Below are positions 33,503-44,945 of a DNA stretch of 64,000 nucleotides, piece by piece; the first letter of the stretch is position 1, and every line of letters begins with the position of its first letter. This DNA is from Gambelia wislizenii (Eukaryota; Chordata; Lepidosauria; Squamata; Crotaphytidae): assembly GCA_030847615.1 (NCBI GenBank), contig JAUMIR010000004.1:72757001-72821000 (forward strand), in the 5' to 3' direction. A model generated the notes under the pieces. It was not told where the DNA came from. It ran no database searches and saw only the letters and a list, made by a program, of their open reading frames with translations. The position numbers and the translations under genes were made by a program.

Positions 33503-34124
33503 CAGATTTTAGACCTGAGAGTGCCCTACACAAATCACTGAAAAGGACTGGGTAAGCAGAAAGGTGAACTGAAAAGGCAACTAGGACTGCGCCGAACAAG
33601 CATCTGGGAAGGCTGATCCGTAACTAGGGTGCTGCTACCAAAACATTCTTTCTGGTAGCTTACTGCCTGACTTCATTTCCCAGGGGCACTTGAAGTAGGT
33701 CCTCTCCTGTATTCCTGCCTTATATTCTCACCACAGAAATCATAGCAGCAGAAATTATAGCTTAGGCAAACTTTCAAACAATCAATAACAATATCATCAT
33801 TCAGCTCAGTTTATTTTTAACAAGTTAAAAATGCAACCACCCATAACTGAGCACAAAAAAATGTCGTAACAGAAGAATATGTCACTTTTTTCCACTAAAC
33901 CATTATTCAAAGCAGCTTGAAGAATACAGGAAAAAAGCAGTAAGAACATTTTTTCAAAACTTAACAGCAAAGAAAAAGCAACATTAAAATTCGCATTAAA
34001 AACAGCAGCAAGACATTACAGAAACCCCCAAACCCCTCAGTGAATATAAAACAAGTGAGATTAGAACTGCAGCCAGAGAAGTAAAAGAATGATGTGCGTG
34101 TGCGCACATGCATGCACACCTGTT

Positions 34125-34325
34125 TTCCAAGTCTGTCAACTTATGGCAATTGCACGAATTTCACTTAGGCAAGGAATACTGAAGAAGTAGTTTTGCCAGT
34201 TCCTTCCTCTGAAATATAGTCAACAGCACCTGGTATTCATTGGTGCTCTTCCATCCAAGTACTAACCAAGACTGGTTCTGCTTAACTTCCAAGAACAAAC
34301 AGGATCTAGTGCCTTTAGGATACAG
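34125..34325 (-). mobile_element. 5S rRNA-derived SINE with BovB/Sauria-like tail
   Basis: On the minus strand, 34325-34205 matches the body of vertebrate 5S rRNA ('ggttagtacttggatgg', 'gaagttaagcag', 'accaggtgctg') with scattered substitutions. It is followed by a tail ('gaggaaggaactggcaaa', 'gccataagttgacag') like those of Sauria-type SINEs. A SINE3-like architecture; not a functional 5S gene. Confidence 0.82.
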
Positions 34326-34331
34326 AATATA

Positions 34332-34400
34332 GAATCATAGAATTGGAAGAGACCACTGGGGCCATCTGGTTCTATACCACTGAATAATGTGCAGGGTATC
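34332..34400 (-). mobile_element. CR1-like 3' fragment
   Basis: 'agaatcatagaattggaagagacc' and 'gccatctggttc' are the CR1 3' terminus in reverse. Confidence 0.7.
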
Positions 34401-34566
34401 TGCAATCACATGTATTTCAGGTTCTCTTTGTTTACTGTTCATAGTGCTGCACCTAATGGGTACCCTTTATCAGCTTCTTCCACATAGCAAAGCCAAATGA
34501 TCAGGAGAGGCACCTAAGTTTACTTTTTTGCATCCTAGAGAGCTTCCCAAATAGTCACTTCAGCAG

Positions 34567-34827
34567 TACAGTTGGACCCCCGTATCTGCAGGGGTTTGGT
34601 TCCCGGACTTATTGCAGATACCAGAAACCACGGATATCAATGATCCCTATTCAGATAAAGGACTTTGGTAAAATATCATACCAAAGAGTTGCATTGGAGG
34701 ACCTAGAAGATGCCTAGAGAGGATGCTTCTCTAGGCATTTTCCAATGTGACTCTATGGTATGTGCCCCTGTGTCCCACAGATAACTGAAAACGCTATTGG
34801 TTCCAGGGATGCGTGGGTCCAACTATA
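34567..34827. mobile_element. Pogo-like MITE, 261 bp, with central palindrome
   Basis: TA-CAGTTGGACCCCCGTATC and GGTCCAACTA-TA ends. The centre (34708-34738) folds back on 'atgcctagagag'/'ctctaggcat'. Related to 9849 and 61666. Confidence 0.85.
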
Positions 34828-35025
34828 CTCCTTCTCCAGCACTATTATAAATCCCACATTTTGCCCATGCTTCTGCTTTTAAAAAGTAAATCTTTATTTC
34901 TTATTGAGATCCTATTGAAGAGGTTTTCCCAAATCAGTGGTTTGGGGGTTTCAGTGAAAGGAGTTCTGGTTCTAGATAGATTTACTCAAAGGTTCCAGTT
35001 AATCAGTCCAAATGCCTCTTGTTCA

Positions 35026-35052
35026 CAAAAAAAAAAAAAAAAAAAAAAAAAG
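35026..35052. repeat. Poly(A) run
   Basis: 27-base A-tract after 'cttgttcac', perhaps the tail of a retroposed sequence whose body is not recognised. Confidence 0.9.
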
Positions 35053-35199
35053 TAAAAGGAATTGAAATTTCAAAAAGTGGTGTATTTTATTTAAAGTCCA
35101 CAGATGGACAACTTGTAAAAAATTAGTCTTGACTGCAGCTCTCATTGACCCTCACCACCAGCTTTTCTATATAGGTCTGCAGCCCAGAAACATCTAGAG

Positions 35200-35710
35200 C
35201 AGGGCTGGACAATTGTGGAAGGCTGGGGGGCCACACCTGCTCTCCCCCCCCCCAAAAAAAAATGTTTGTCCCAAACACCTCTAAGGGGCTATGTGGGCAT
35301 TTTCACCATGATTGGGGGTTCAAAAAAGGCCTCTCCTGTGCCTAAACTGCACCCCACACCTCCAAATTAGCTACTCTGACGTACAGAGCTCTGTGGATAA
35401 GATCAAATTTCTTTAGAGTTTTTTTTATTGTTACAGTACTACTGTACTATGATGGGATTAGACTTTATAGGCAACTATTAGAAAACAATCATTAGCTACT
35501 AAGCTCTGGCACAACCTGTTGATCCCAGATCTGAGAACTTATGTGAAGTCCATCATCTAGAGCAGCAGTTCTCAACTTTTGAGCCTCCATATGTTTTAGG
35601 TTTCAGCTTCCAGATTCTGGCATCACTGGCCATGCAGGTAGATGCTTCTGGGGACTGAAGTGCAAAACAACTCGAGGATCAAAGACTGAAACTCCTGATC
35701 TAGAGTCTAG
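35200..35710. mobile_element. hAT-like foldback MITE pieces
   Basis: 'agcagggctggacaattgtgg' (35200) is a left half only. 35563-35705 is a second one ('agcagcagttctcaac' to 'cctgatctagag') with a near-palindromic centre. Confidence 0.5.
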
Positions 35711-37110
35711 ATGATGGGATGTTTCTAATATCCTTCACATCTGTTCCTAAAATGGTGCTCACCATAACCCTGATCTCAGGTAGATAAGAGTACTGTATAT
35801 TCAGACTGCAACTTCAAAAGCCAGATATCAACATTTTGAAAGACTAAGGAAAATGTCTGGCAACACTACTTTAATGGGTAATATCAGAACCTGTTACTTC
35901 TTCCATGAACTATAAAGCTTTCCAGATGTATTTCTGGATTCAGCTTCTTAATTTCTTGCACATTACTCCACTGAAAAATACTTATGAGCACTAAGGAAGA
36001 AATCAGAAATCTGGTAATGGACAGCCCATACCACCAAGAACAGAGACCATCAATTAGGTATCTGCAAATGTAACAATCCCTTAGTGCCAAACCAATGTGT
36101 AAGGATCTGATCAAAGTATAGACTCAAATGAATTGTTTCAATTTAAAAAGAAAAGAATTCTTCATATATCACCTGCCAAGAGTAGTATATTTATCATACA
36201 TATGACATCTAGAACAAGCAATCTTATTTGCTTGTTCACCATCCAATGAACTTCCTTTGCAGAGGAAGACTGCTGTAATAAATTATTGAAGAATGTGCCT
36301 CTCCTAATAATAAGCTGTATACAAAATGAAAGAGAATTTATTTCTTGAATTCTTGTAACATGGAATTCACACTGTACCAGTTAAACACATGACAGAAGTC
36401 AAACCTGTGGTCCATCTAGCCAATACTATCCAATTTGATTTACAAGGATAACTATTTTATACTACTTTAAAGTATAGCAGTTTTCAAATTGGGTTGAAAA
36501 GCTACAAAGATCCTTACGTAAGCTTTTAGATTTAAAGATATTTGCAGTTTTTGAACTAACATCCTTTTAAATGGATGTACTGGGGACTGCATGTTCTATA
36601 GCTCCTCAACTTTGTAGTAAATACAGTTTACTACAGATGTAGCACGGATATCAGAAATGAGAGACAGTAGGAAGTTATAGGCTGTTGGACAAAAACCAGA
36701 ACATGCTTGCACAAGACAGAAAGTTATAGTGGGCAATTCTGAGTTTTGCCAGTGTAAAGCTTAAAATTCTCTTCATTCTGAAGCGAGATCAATAAATAGA
36801 GTTAGAGGGAATCATCTCACAGTGCTTGAATGTGTTAAATACTGTTTATACATTTAGGATACATAGGCATAGCTTAGTTTTTCAGTACCTTTTTTTTTAA
36901 TGAACAGCAATGAATTGACAGCAAAAGTAAAAGCAAAATAAACAAATATAAAACATAAAAGACACCAAATTCACATTTTCCAAAGAGTTAGTTTGAAGGT
37001 AAATCCAAATCATGTATCTTTACCACAGATTACAAACCGCAATGAATTGTAAAGAAGGTCAACCCAGAATTTCTGACAAGATACAGAAGTATCATAACAC
37101 CTGTCATTGT
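35711..37110. other. Stretch with no recognised feature
   Basis: AT-rich. The 76-codon minus frame at 35884-36114 has no recognisable family. Confidence 0.4.
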
Positions 37111-37341
37111 TACAGTTGCCCCTTCATATTTGCTGGGGTTTGGTTCCAGGTCCCCCCGTGGATACCAAAACCCGTGAATAGTCAAGTCCCATTATATGCA
37201 ATGGCATAGCAAAATGGCATTCCTTATATAAAATGGCAAGATCAAGGTTTGCTTTTTGGATTATTTTTTAAAGAATATTTTCAAGCTGTGAATACTTAAA
37301 ACCGTGGATACCAAATCTGTGGATATGGATGGACAACTATA
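37111..37341 (-). mobile_element. Tigger/pogo-like MITE, 231 bp
   Basis: TA-CAGTTGCCCC start, GGACAACTA-TA end, standard interior. Confidence 0.9.
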
Positions 37342-37344
37342 TTT

Positions 37345-38295
37345 TAAAAGTCAATAAAAGGCATTCATTTCTCCTGAAAATCATGTTCCTTTGTCTCTTC
37401 TTGAAGAAATCCGACTTCAGAAGTTAGTTTCTCATTCAAACTTTGTCAAACTAGGAGACAAATTACCAGTGAATTTCCAATTTTGGACCATATACATCCT
37501 TACCAAAGCAAGAAATTTCAAAATTAAATATCTATTCCTTAGGTGTTTTGTAACATCCATAAATAAAAACAACATAAACATCTCATGCCTGTTTGCAATC
37601 TTTTCTCCTGTTATTTTTCAAACCAGTAACCGAATTTCAGTATCACAAGATTCTAGGACACATAAGCCATATATGCATGAAAGTCCCCTCTCTCCACAAC
37701 TCGCCAACAAAGTGGGCTTGTATTTTTGCAGAACAGAGATAATTTGGAGGGTATAGTGCAACCTATATATTGTTTTACATGCTCCTTCCCGCATCAATGC
37801 TGAAATCAACTTGGAAGGGTGTCTTTGACCAGAGGTTAGCTCAAATATCATTTCGAATTTGTGTACCCATAAAATTCCCAGAAACCTTCTTTGAAGTATT
37901 TTTATTGTCATTGTCACTCTCTATTAGTTTATTATAGATTTTGGATATTAGGCTTTTAGAGGTTAATTTGGGGAGAGTGCACAGCATTTCATATTCCATT
38001 AATGTAGTGACTGGTCCATATTTTTTAAGCCACTCATGGGCAATGCTATGTAGCCTAACAAACTGAAACCAGGGAATTTTAGTAAGTCTTGTAGTTCTTA
38101 TTATTTGGTCTACTGCTTTAACCTCTGCTCTGTTAAACAAATATCTAACCTTAATGAAGTTATGGGCTTGTTGCCTTTCTATTGTGGTAGAAAGCATTTG
38201 TGGATTGAGGTAAAACTGCAGAAGAACGGGAATTACAGATAATGGCACTGAGATGAATTGTTTACAGGAATCTCCCCTTTTAGGCAACTTTTTTG
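37345..38295 (-). mobile_element. L1-like LINE ORF2 C-terminal remnant
   Basis: The minus frame 38287-37841 reads IPWFQFVRLHSI, GPVTTLMEYEMLC and SLISKIYNKLIES, the region after the RT of L1 ORF2. Beyond a frameshift the terminal Cys motif (EGTFMHIW, CPRI) is visible near 37690-37650. Confidence 0.82.
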
Positions 38296-38311
38296 GCGTT
38301 CCTCTGTTTCA

Positions 38312-38425
38312 ACAGATTTAGATTGTAAGCCTGAGGGTAGGGAACTCTTTTGTTGTTCTTTTACTTGTGAAGTGCCATGTACAGTGATGGTGTTATATAA
38401 ATAAATGATATAAATGATATCTAAA
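38312..38425 (+). mobile_element. LINE/SINE 3' tail with ATAAATAAATGATA end
   Basis: 'ttgtaagcctgagggtaggg...gtgaagtgccatgtacag...ttatataaataaatgata' is a tail type common to reptile non-LTR elements. Confidence 0.55.
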
Positions 38426-38599
38426 TTACAGACATGTATCACACCTTTGACCCCTGGTCCGCTGTTTCAGCCACACACAGATTTTTCTCCCTCTCAGTCA
38501 ACTTAGCATGATGTTCTCTCTTGCAATCTACTTAGTGTGCTTTTCCCCCCTTTCACTCAATTTGGCGCCATCTAGTGTTCAGTTTTGTATTTGTAAATC

Positions 38600-39275
38600 T
38601 AAAAAATTGGGTTCCACTTTCAATCAATTCCACCTTCTCACAGTGCTGCGGTCTATAATCTGTCAGATGAACAGGAGCTTCCTGTAGTCCATTTTCTCCA
38701 ACATGCAATTGTTTCACATCTGTATGGGCATCCTATTGGGAGGCCAAACACGGGCAAATACCAAGCAAAGTCAGTAGCAGCCTCCTCCTGTACAGGAGCT
38801 TACCAGCAAAGTGTATACCTTATCAAAGTCCAGGCTGTCCAGGTCAGTATGATACAGCAATAAGCCCAAGGCATCAATCCAAAGGGGTGTGCTGAGTAGC
38901 ATGGTCAGTCAATGTAGAAAGATTTGGAAGCATGAGCCAGGAGTGCAGAGATAAGAGTTGCTACCTCCAGAATGGCTGGTTGTCAGCAACAACTGCTGCT
39001 GAGATATTTATGGACTGACAGCCTCCTGCAGCTGTTGCCTGATTAATGAGCATTTCCTGTTGAAGTGCTCTGAGTGTTGTAAGCCCTCCCTTTCTCACAT
39101 GTTCAGCTGTGGTTGCTGGGAAGTGCAACTGTCTGTCTCAAGCACTGGTATGTCTCCCTGTCCTTCTGTGTCATCATTTGAACTTGGGTCCTGGGAACTA
39201 GGCAAGACACCCTGTCCTTCTGCTTCACTGTCTGTCTGATCATTTAAACTTGGGTCCTGGGGATGAAGCCTGACA
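38600..39275 (-). mobile_element. Possible solo LTR (uncertain)
   Basis: On the minus strand a segment begins TGTCAGGCTTCATCCCC, carries two copies of 'ccaggacccaagttt', and a TATA-like 'cataaatatctc' about 270 bp in. It splits the L1 remnant. No second LTR, tract or clear 3' end was found, so this is a guess. Confidence 0.25.
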
Positions 39276-39279
39276 ATGG

Positions 39280-40100
39280 GTTGACTACTAGTTTATAACT
39301 TTTTTGTAGAGATCTCTCTTCATTTAACATCAGCAGATGGTTATGGTATCAGGAATAATTTTCCATAGTGGTCCAGGCTGATTGTATTTGATTCTTTCTT
39401 CCTGTAAAATGGCTGTAACTGGACAAAATTCCTTATGCTTGGCTAAAGTACTTTAAGCAATATCCTAAAAAACTGGTATTTTTGCCCCTTTAAATTCCAG
39501 CATTGGGAGAATGTTTAATGTTTTTAGTACTTGGGTTTTCTTGCCAACATTCAGGAATTTAGTAAATATGTCCATTCCACTACTGAACTTCTGGGGTTTG
39601 GGGCAGTGCAATCTAGTGAGTTGAAGCTTGGGGTCCAGTTCATTAAGCCACAGTAAGATTATTTTTGCTAGATCCCCTTCTTTATCAGTTTCCAGGACTT
39701 CCCTAAGCCTGAGTTATTTCTGTGGCTCCTAATTTCCAGATCTTTCAGCTTATTTTGTAAATCAGTATTAGAAGCCTGGAGTTCCTGCATTTTGATATTA
39801 TTAGAAATGCCCATCTATAAGGCATTGTTCGCTGCATCTTCTAATTGCAAAGTTTTGGCAGTCAACTTCTGACAGTTTCATATCTACAGGTTCTAGTGCA
39901 GCTGATCAGTCTTCTTGTAATTCTTTGTGAATTTGTCTTATAATAAAATTAACTTGAGATTCTGGTTTAGGATCTCCTCTACATCTTCTCCCCCGTGATC
40001 ATTTATAAGCACTCAGAATCATTTAAAGACATTCATCTTGAGCCTGAGCTGTTGGGAGTCACTACAAAGTTGAAGTTTAAATAAGGCTTTGAAATCTCTT
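39280..40100 (-). mobile_element. L1-like LINE ORF1 remnant (coiled coil)
   Basis: On the minus strand around 39815-39710 the frame reads QELQASNTDLQNKLKDLEIR, a heptad-type coiled coil running into the RRM-like part of L1 ORF1 (DLE-x-RS-x-RNN). Further pieces are in shifted frames with stops. Possibly the same element as 37345-38295 with most of ORF2 lost. Confidence 0.7.
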
Positions 40101-40329
40101 CCCAAGCTACTATGTGCAGCAATTTTCATTCCCCCTCAGGAATCGTGATGATTGTAGATAGAACAGACATTAATTTCAAAAATGAGCAGGTAACAGGGTA
40201 GAGAGGTCTTAAGCTGCCACTGCTGTCAATGCACAGCAAGTTGTACAGCTTTATAATTCAACTTGACAAAATATACTGAACATTTTTCCATAGGTAAGAC
40301 TTTCAGGTCAGTTCTTTCAATTTACACCT

Positions 40330-40455
40330 TCATTCATTCAGAGGAAAGAACTGACAAAGCCACCTCTGAGTATTCTTTGCCTAAGAAAACCCTATAATAT
40401 TCATGGTGTTGCCATAAGTCAACAGGTAACTTGAAAGCACATAAACACAAGGCTT
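40330..40455 (+). mobile_element. Sauria-like SINE tail
   Basis: 'gaggaaagaactgacaaagccacc...gccataagtcaacaggtaacttgaaagcaca' equals the tail of the 5S SINE at 34125. Confidence 0.65.
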
Positions 40456-40651
40456 TCATAAGAAACAATTTTTATTAAATCTTATTATCCTAGAAGGAAT
40501 CTCACTTATGACTGTAGCACTTTCTAGCTTGTTGACAACACTCTTGTTTAAGAATTGATGTAAGCAAAGTAAATTTTCTTTGAAAACTCCAAAGAAGCAT
40601 ACTTGTGCTCAAACAATGATTTTTGCCTGCATGCTTTTTCAAAAAGGAAAA

Positions 40652-41096
40652 TACAGTTGTCCCTTCACATTTGCGGCTTTGACACTCGCTGTTTTGATTA
40701 TTTGCAGTTTTCCCTCACCCACCACCCATCTCCTGGGTCTTGTCTTCTCTTCACAAAGGGAACGAAGACCCAGGGAAGCCAAGGGAGTGAGACAAACCGC
40801 CCCTCTGCTGAGCCTTCGCTGCCTTTGCAGGGAGGGCGAAAGCTCAGCAGCCAGCCGGTTTGAGAGGTTTTCCCTCACTCCCTGGGCTTCCCTGGGTCTT
40901 TTCTTCACAAAGGGAACAAAGAGCCAGGGGAAGCCGAGGGAATGAGGCAAAACCTCTTAAACCGCCCCTCTGCTGAGCTTCACTCCCTTTGCAGGGAGGG
41001 TGAAAGCCCAGGAGAGGGCGATTGTTATTCGCGTTTTTTTCACATTCGCAGGGTTCTAGCAGCCCTAACCCCCACAAATGTGAAGGGACAACTGTA
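40652..41096 (-). mobile_element. Pogo-like MITE, 445 bp, with duplicated GC-rich interior
   Basis: Well-preserved ends (TA-CAGTTGTCCCTTCACATTTG; GGGACAACTG-TA). The interior is two diverged copies (about 40735-40890 and 40895-41020) of a block with 'cacaaagggaac', 'ccgcccctctgctgagc' and 'tttgcagggaggg'. Confidence 0.9.
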
Positions 41097-41638
41097 CTGT
41101 GATTTAAAATACTTTACTTCTAAGCAATAAAATGCTAGCTTGTCATCTAAATTATATAAAATACAGCTGCTCAATGCTGAAGATATGCCAGTATGCAGTA
41201 CAGTATAACCAATAGAAAACATATTCTGGTAGCAAATGGAAAGAAATCATATCAGGTCTCAAATTTCTTATGAACTAATACATTCACTGAAACTTTAATA
41301 TGAAGTAAAATGTATGTGTGGGGATGGGGGTGGCAGGGAATGTACCAGACAGAATGTGTTCCAATCTTTACAAAGATATACCCAGCTTCATAAATCTGGG
41401 CTAGAATTCCTAAGGGGTTTTACTCCATTCTCACAGATTTCACTTTCTGTTTTTCCTGTTTACATTATTAAAAGCAAACAAAAACATTTAACCTACACCA
41501 ACTAAAACTTAACATTTACAATTTCATTCAAAATATTCCAGAGGCTGGATTTGCTAGCAGAGTGGTACATTCTGTATCACCTAAAGTATACTACAGTACT
41601 GAGCTACCGAAGTGGTCCTGACTGTTTAGATAACATTG

Positions 41639-42260
41639 TACAGTCGTCCCTCCACATTCACAGGGGTTAGGGGATTAAGACCCCCGCGAATGTGAAAAAA
41701 CCACAAATAAAAAAGGCCTCCCCTTGCCCACAACCGCACGCCCTTTCAAAGTGGTGACGGGGCTTTTCGAGACCCACCGCCACTTTGGGAAGCGGCTAAA
41801 AAGCCTCCCGCCTGCCTGGCCACCCCTCCCCTGCCACCCCCTGCACTTCCCGAAGCAGCTATGGGGCATTGAAGCCCCACAGTCGCTTCGGGAAGACCAG
41901 GGAGGGTGGCAGCCCAGCGGGCGGGGGGTTAGCCAGCCCCCCCCCGCTTCCCGAAGTGGCTGTGGGGTTTTGAAGCCCCACAATCGCTTCAGGAAGGCCA
42001 GTGAGGGTGGCGGCCAGGAGGTTTGACAGCCACCCCCCGCACTTCCCAAAGTAGCCAAAGTAGCTGTGGGGCTTGAGGGTGGGAGGGTGGGTGGAGGGAG
42101 GGCGACCGATAGACTTTTCAGCCACCCCCCCCTTCCCAAAGCCACGACAAGGCTGGAAAAGCCCCATCCCCACTTTGGGAAGGGCGGGAGGGGTGAAAAG
42201 TGCCTTTGCCGCGAACTCCTCGTTCTCCCGGGGCTTGTCTCTCCACCCCAAACATACAAC
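41639..42260 (-). mobile_element. Pogo-like MITE left end with GC-rich minisatellite
   Basis: TA-CAGTCGTCCCTCCACATTCAC begins it. 41755-42185 holds about five diverged units containing 'cttcccgaagtggctgtgggg' and 'ttgaagccccac'. No right TIR found. The long minus frames (225 and 162 codons) follow the repeat and are not genes. Confidence 0.75.
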
Positions 42261-42700
42261 ACCCCCCCGCACCTCACATGCACCAGGATGCAAGGCCCCT
42301 CCACTGCCATGTTTAGAAAGGGCTTGAAGCTTTCTACATGTTTCCACCCCAAGCCCCAGGAGCAGCTACAGACAGCACAGAAGACCCCAGGCTAAAGAGC
42401 AGCTACAGATAACACAGAAGGCCCAAAGCCCCAACCCAAAAGCAAGGCCCCAAGCCCAAAACAAGAAGTAGCTACAGACAGCATGGAAAACCACATTGTG
42501 GTGGCCAAGACTGAGGGCTGAATGCCACTCTTAAATAGCAGTTCCCCTGGCTGCTACAGGTATGCTGCATGATTGCAGCTGGCTGCATCTAATAGCTTGG
42601 TCCTGGTTCTTCCAAGACTCCCACAGCCAGGGCCTGAGTCTGCAAAGAGGCTGTGCAGCCAGGGCCTAGTCCTGTGTGGAGAGGCAGATCCTAACATCTA
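42261..42700. other. GC-moderate stretch with short repeats
   Basis: Contains repeats of 'gagcagctacagacagcac' (42360, 42398, 42467). Origin unknown. Confidence 0.4.
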
Positions 42701-42719
42701 AGCAGCCAATCAGTACAAT

Positions 42720-43620
42720 GAAAATGACAACATACCCAAGAGAATTATATAGATTTGTTTTGCTTTGAGTTCAAGTTCTCCTGTTTATTTCCCATGCTCT
42801 ATGCATTAGTATAGAGACATCAAAGACCATGGTCGATTCCCCTATCTGCCCTTTTAAAGTTTTTTTTAAACTCCCATTGTTGGGTTCTTGTACTATTTGC
42901 CTTGTTCTCTGTATAACATTTGGGCTATTATCTCCAGCACTCGATGAACTCCTGCCCTCAAGAATACTGCCACTCTCACACACAAAGCTCAGTTTAAAGC
43001 CTTCCTGATCAGATCTTTGAGGCTCTTAGCAAAAAACGTTTCTGCCAACTGCTGTGAGGTGTAACCCATCTCTTGCCAGAAGTCCATCTGCATGAAACCC
43101 CAGACCATGGTCCAAGAAGCCAAATCTTTCCTGAGAGCACCATCTGGGGAGCCAATTCTTCACCTCTACTATTCTTCTCTCCCTTCCTGAGCCATGTCCT
43201 TCAACAAGGATGGGAGATGAAATGACAACCTGTGCATCAAGGTCTTTCAGCTTCCTACCCAGAGCCTCATAATCCCTTGTGATATCCTGAATGCTATGCC
43301 TTGTAGTGTCATTGGTTCCCACATGGACCAAAAGGAATGGGTAATAGTCAGTGGACTTGACAAGTCTTGTCAGCCTCTCTGTTACATCATGGATTTTTGC
43401 CCCAAGACAACACACTTCTTAGACTTCCTATCAGACCTGTAACCACTGCTTCTATTTTCCTCAGCAGAGTGTCCCCTAACACCACTCCATGTCTCCTCTG
43501 GAGACTGGCAACGGCCATTCCATGTGCTGAATCTTCCGAAGTCATCTGCACATTCTCTGAGGACTGACACTGTTGCTCTTATACCTGTACCTCATCATCA
43601 CTGATAAGGGAGAGAGGTTC
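42720..43620 (-). mobile_element. CR1-type LINE ORF1 remnant, esterase domain
   Basis: The minus frame 43415-43026 reads LVHVGTNDT, ALGRKLKDLDAQVVISSPIL, RRIVEVKNWL and LLARDGLHLT. These are the GTND and D-x-x-H blocks of the SGNH-type esterase found in CR1 ORF1. The N-terminal and C-terminal parts are broken by stops. Confidence 0.8.
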
Positions 43621-44266
43621 AGATTGATTCAGTACCAAATTCACAGTATGGGGTTTGTTCAGTAGTACCACTGACTACTGGGAGAAATAGTTGCATTGTA
43701 CTTGTTTCTTTATATTACATCTTTTCCCCAAAGCTAAGACTATCAACAAAAACTGATAACGCCAAAACATACTCCCACTGTATGACGAAAACATGAGCAA
43801 TATTAGACAAGTTTCCTAAAATCCAACGTGTATTACTGTTTCATTTAGCAGCTAAAGAACGATAGCTTTATAATATTCTTTTTTGGAGAACAGGGTAGAA
43901 ACATCTACTTAAAGCAGATCAGCATTACCTGAGAATCTGTTTAGTCATTAACCATTTTATGTAACCATGTACTTATTGTTAACTATGTTCAGTACTGTAC
44001 TTATTATTCCTGGTAGAGGGAAAATGTCTTATATTGTAACTTATAATGTAACATTTGTAACTTTATCTTTCAATCTCTACCTATTGAAAATGTGCAATAT
44101 CCATCCTCTTCCACATACCCTGGATATTTACCCTGAATGACAAATCAACAGGGACATTTAATATCTGAGCTACTGTGTTCCCCTTCTGACACCTTACCAA
44201 AACCAGTTAAATACTGATGTCACCTAGTTTTGTCTATTTAGTATGGAAGTGTCAGCAGCCCTGTCA
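43621..44266. other. No recognised feature
   Basis: AT-rich, no repeat or gene assigned. Confidence 0.4.
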
Positions 44267-44482
44267 GGAGCCCTGGTGGCGCAGTGGTTAAATGCCAGTA
44301 CTGCAAGTCACCATGGTAAAATGAGTACCCAGCTTGTGGGGGCAATTAGCTAACATACATTGAAAACTGTTTAATGCAGTGTAGATGTGTAAATAGCTAT
44401 TGCTTAAAAACAATTTGTAAGCTGCTCTGATAGCCTTGTGGCTGAAGAGTGTGGTATAAATAAATAAATAAATAAATAAATA
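44267..44482 (+). mobile_element. tRNA-derived SINE with (AAAT)n tail
   Basis: Head GCCCTGGTGGCGCAGTGGTT, body 'aattagctaacatacattg...gtaagctgctctgatagcc', tail (AAAT)n. A second truncated copy lies at 48590. Confidence 0.85.
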
Positions 44483-44884
44483 TAGCAACAGTACTAAGCA
44501 ACTGAACATGCTGGTGCCTCCTCCAAATATCATATAATCCCTACCCCCCCAAAAAAAATTTCTAGACAACAAAATAATTACGTCTGAAACACTCCTAGGA
44601 CTTCTTTACAAGGCACAGGTATCATCACCATACTGCAAATTTCACAACAAACAGGATCTAAAAATCCACTGAAGTCTCCTATTATCATTTACTATTCATC
44701 ACACTTGGCACAAGTGTATCTAGATTTCATATGCTGTAAGTAAGTCAAAATAATTTGTGTCAGTCCTAAAATTTACAATAAAGATTATGCCAGTACAACT
44801 TTCAGCATGACTTAGTTCTGGAATAAATACAATATGACTAGTGTACTAACATTTGTCAAATGCCCTCTGTCTTTCCCACATACA

Positions 44885-44945
44885 TGTGTGTATGTGCCTT
44901 CAAGTCACCTATCGTCTTATGGATTGCCCATCATTTTTGAAGCCA
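44885..44945 (-). mobile_element. Sauria-like SINE tail fragment
   Basis: 'gtgtgtatgtgccttcaagtcacc...cttatgg' is a reversed SINE/BovB tail. Confidence 0.6.

Noticed and set aside
38560..38590. TGGCGCC, like the start of a retroviral tRNA-Lys primer site
   Set aside because: The bases after TGGCGCC do not match the tRNA-Lys 3' end, and no paired LTRs are seen.
41675..42352. 225- and 162-codon minus-strand frames
   Set aside because: Created by a GC-rich tandem repeat with no stops; the translation is itself repetitive.
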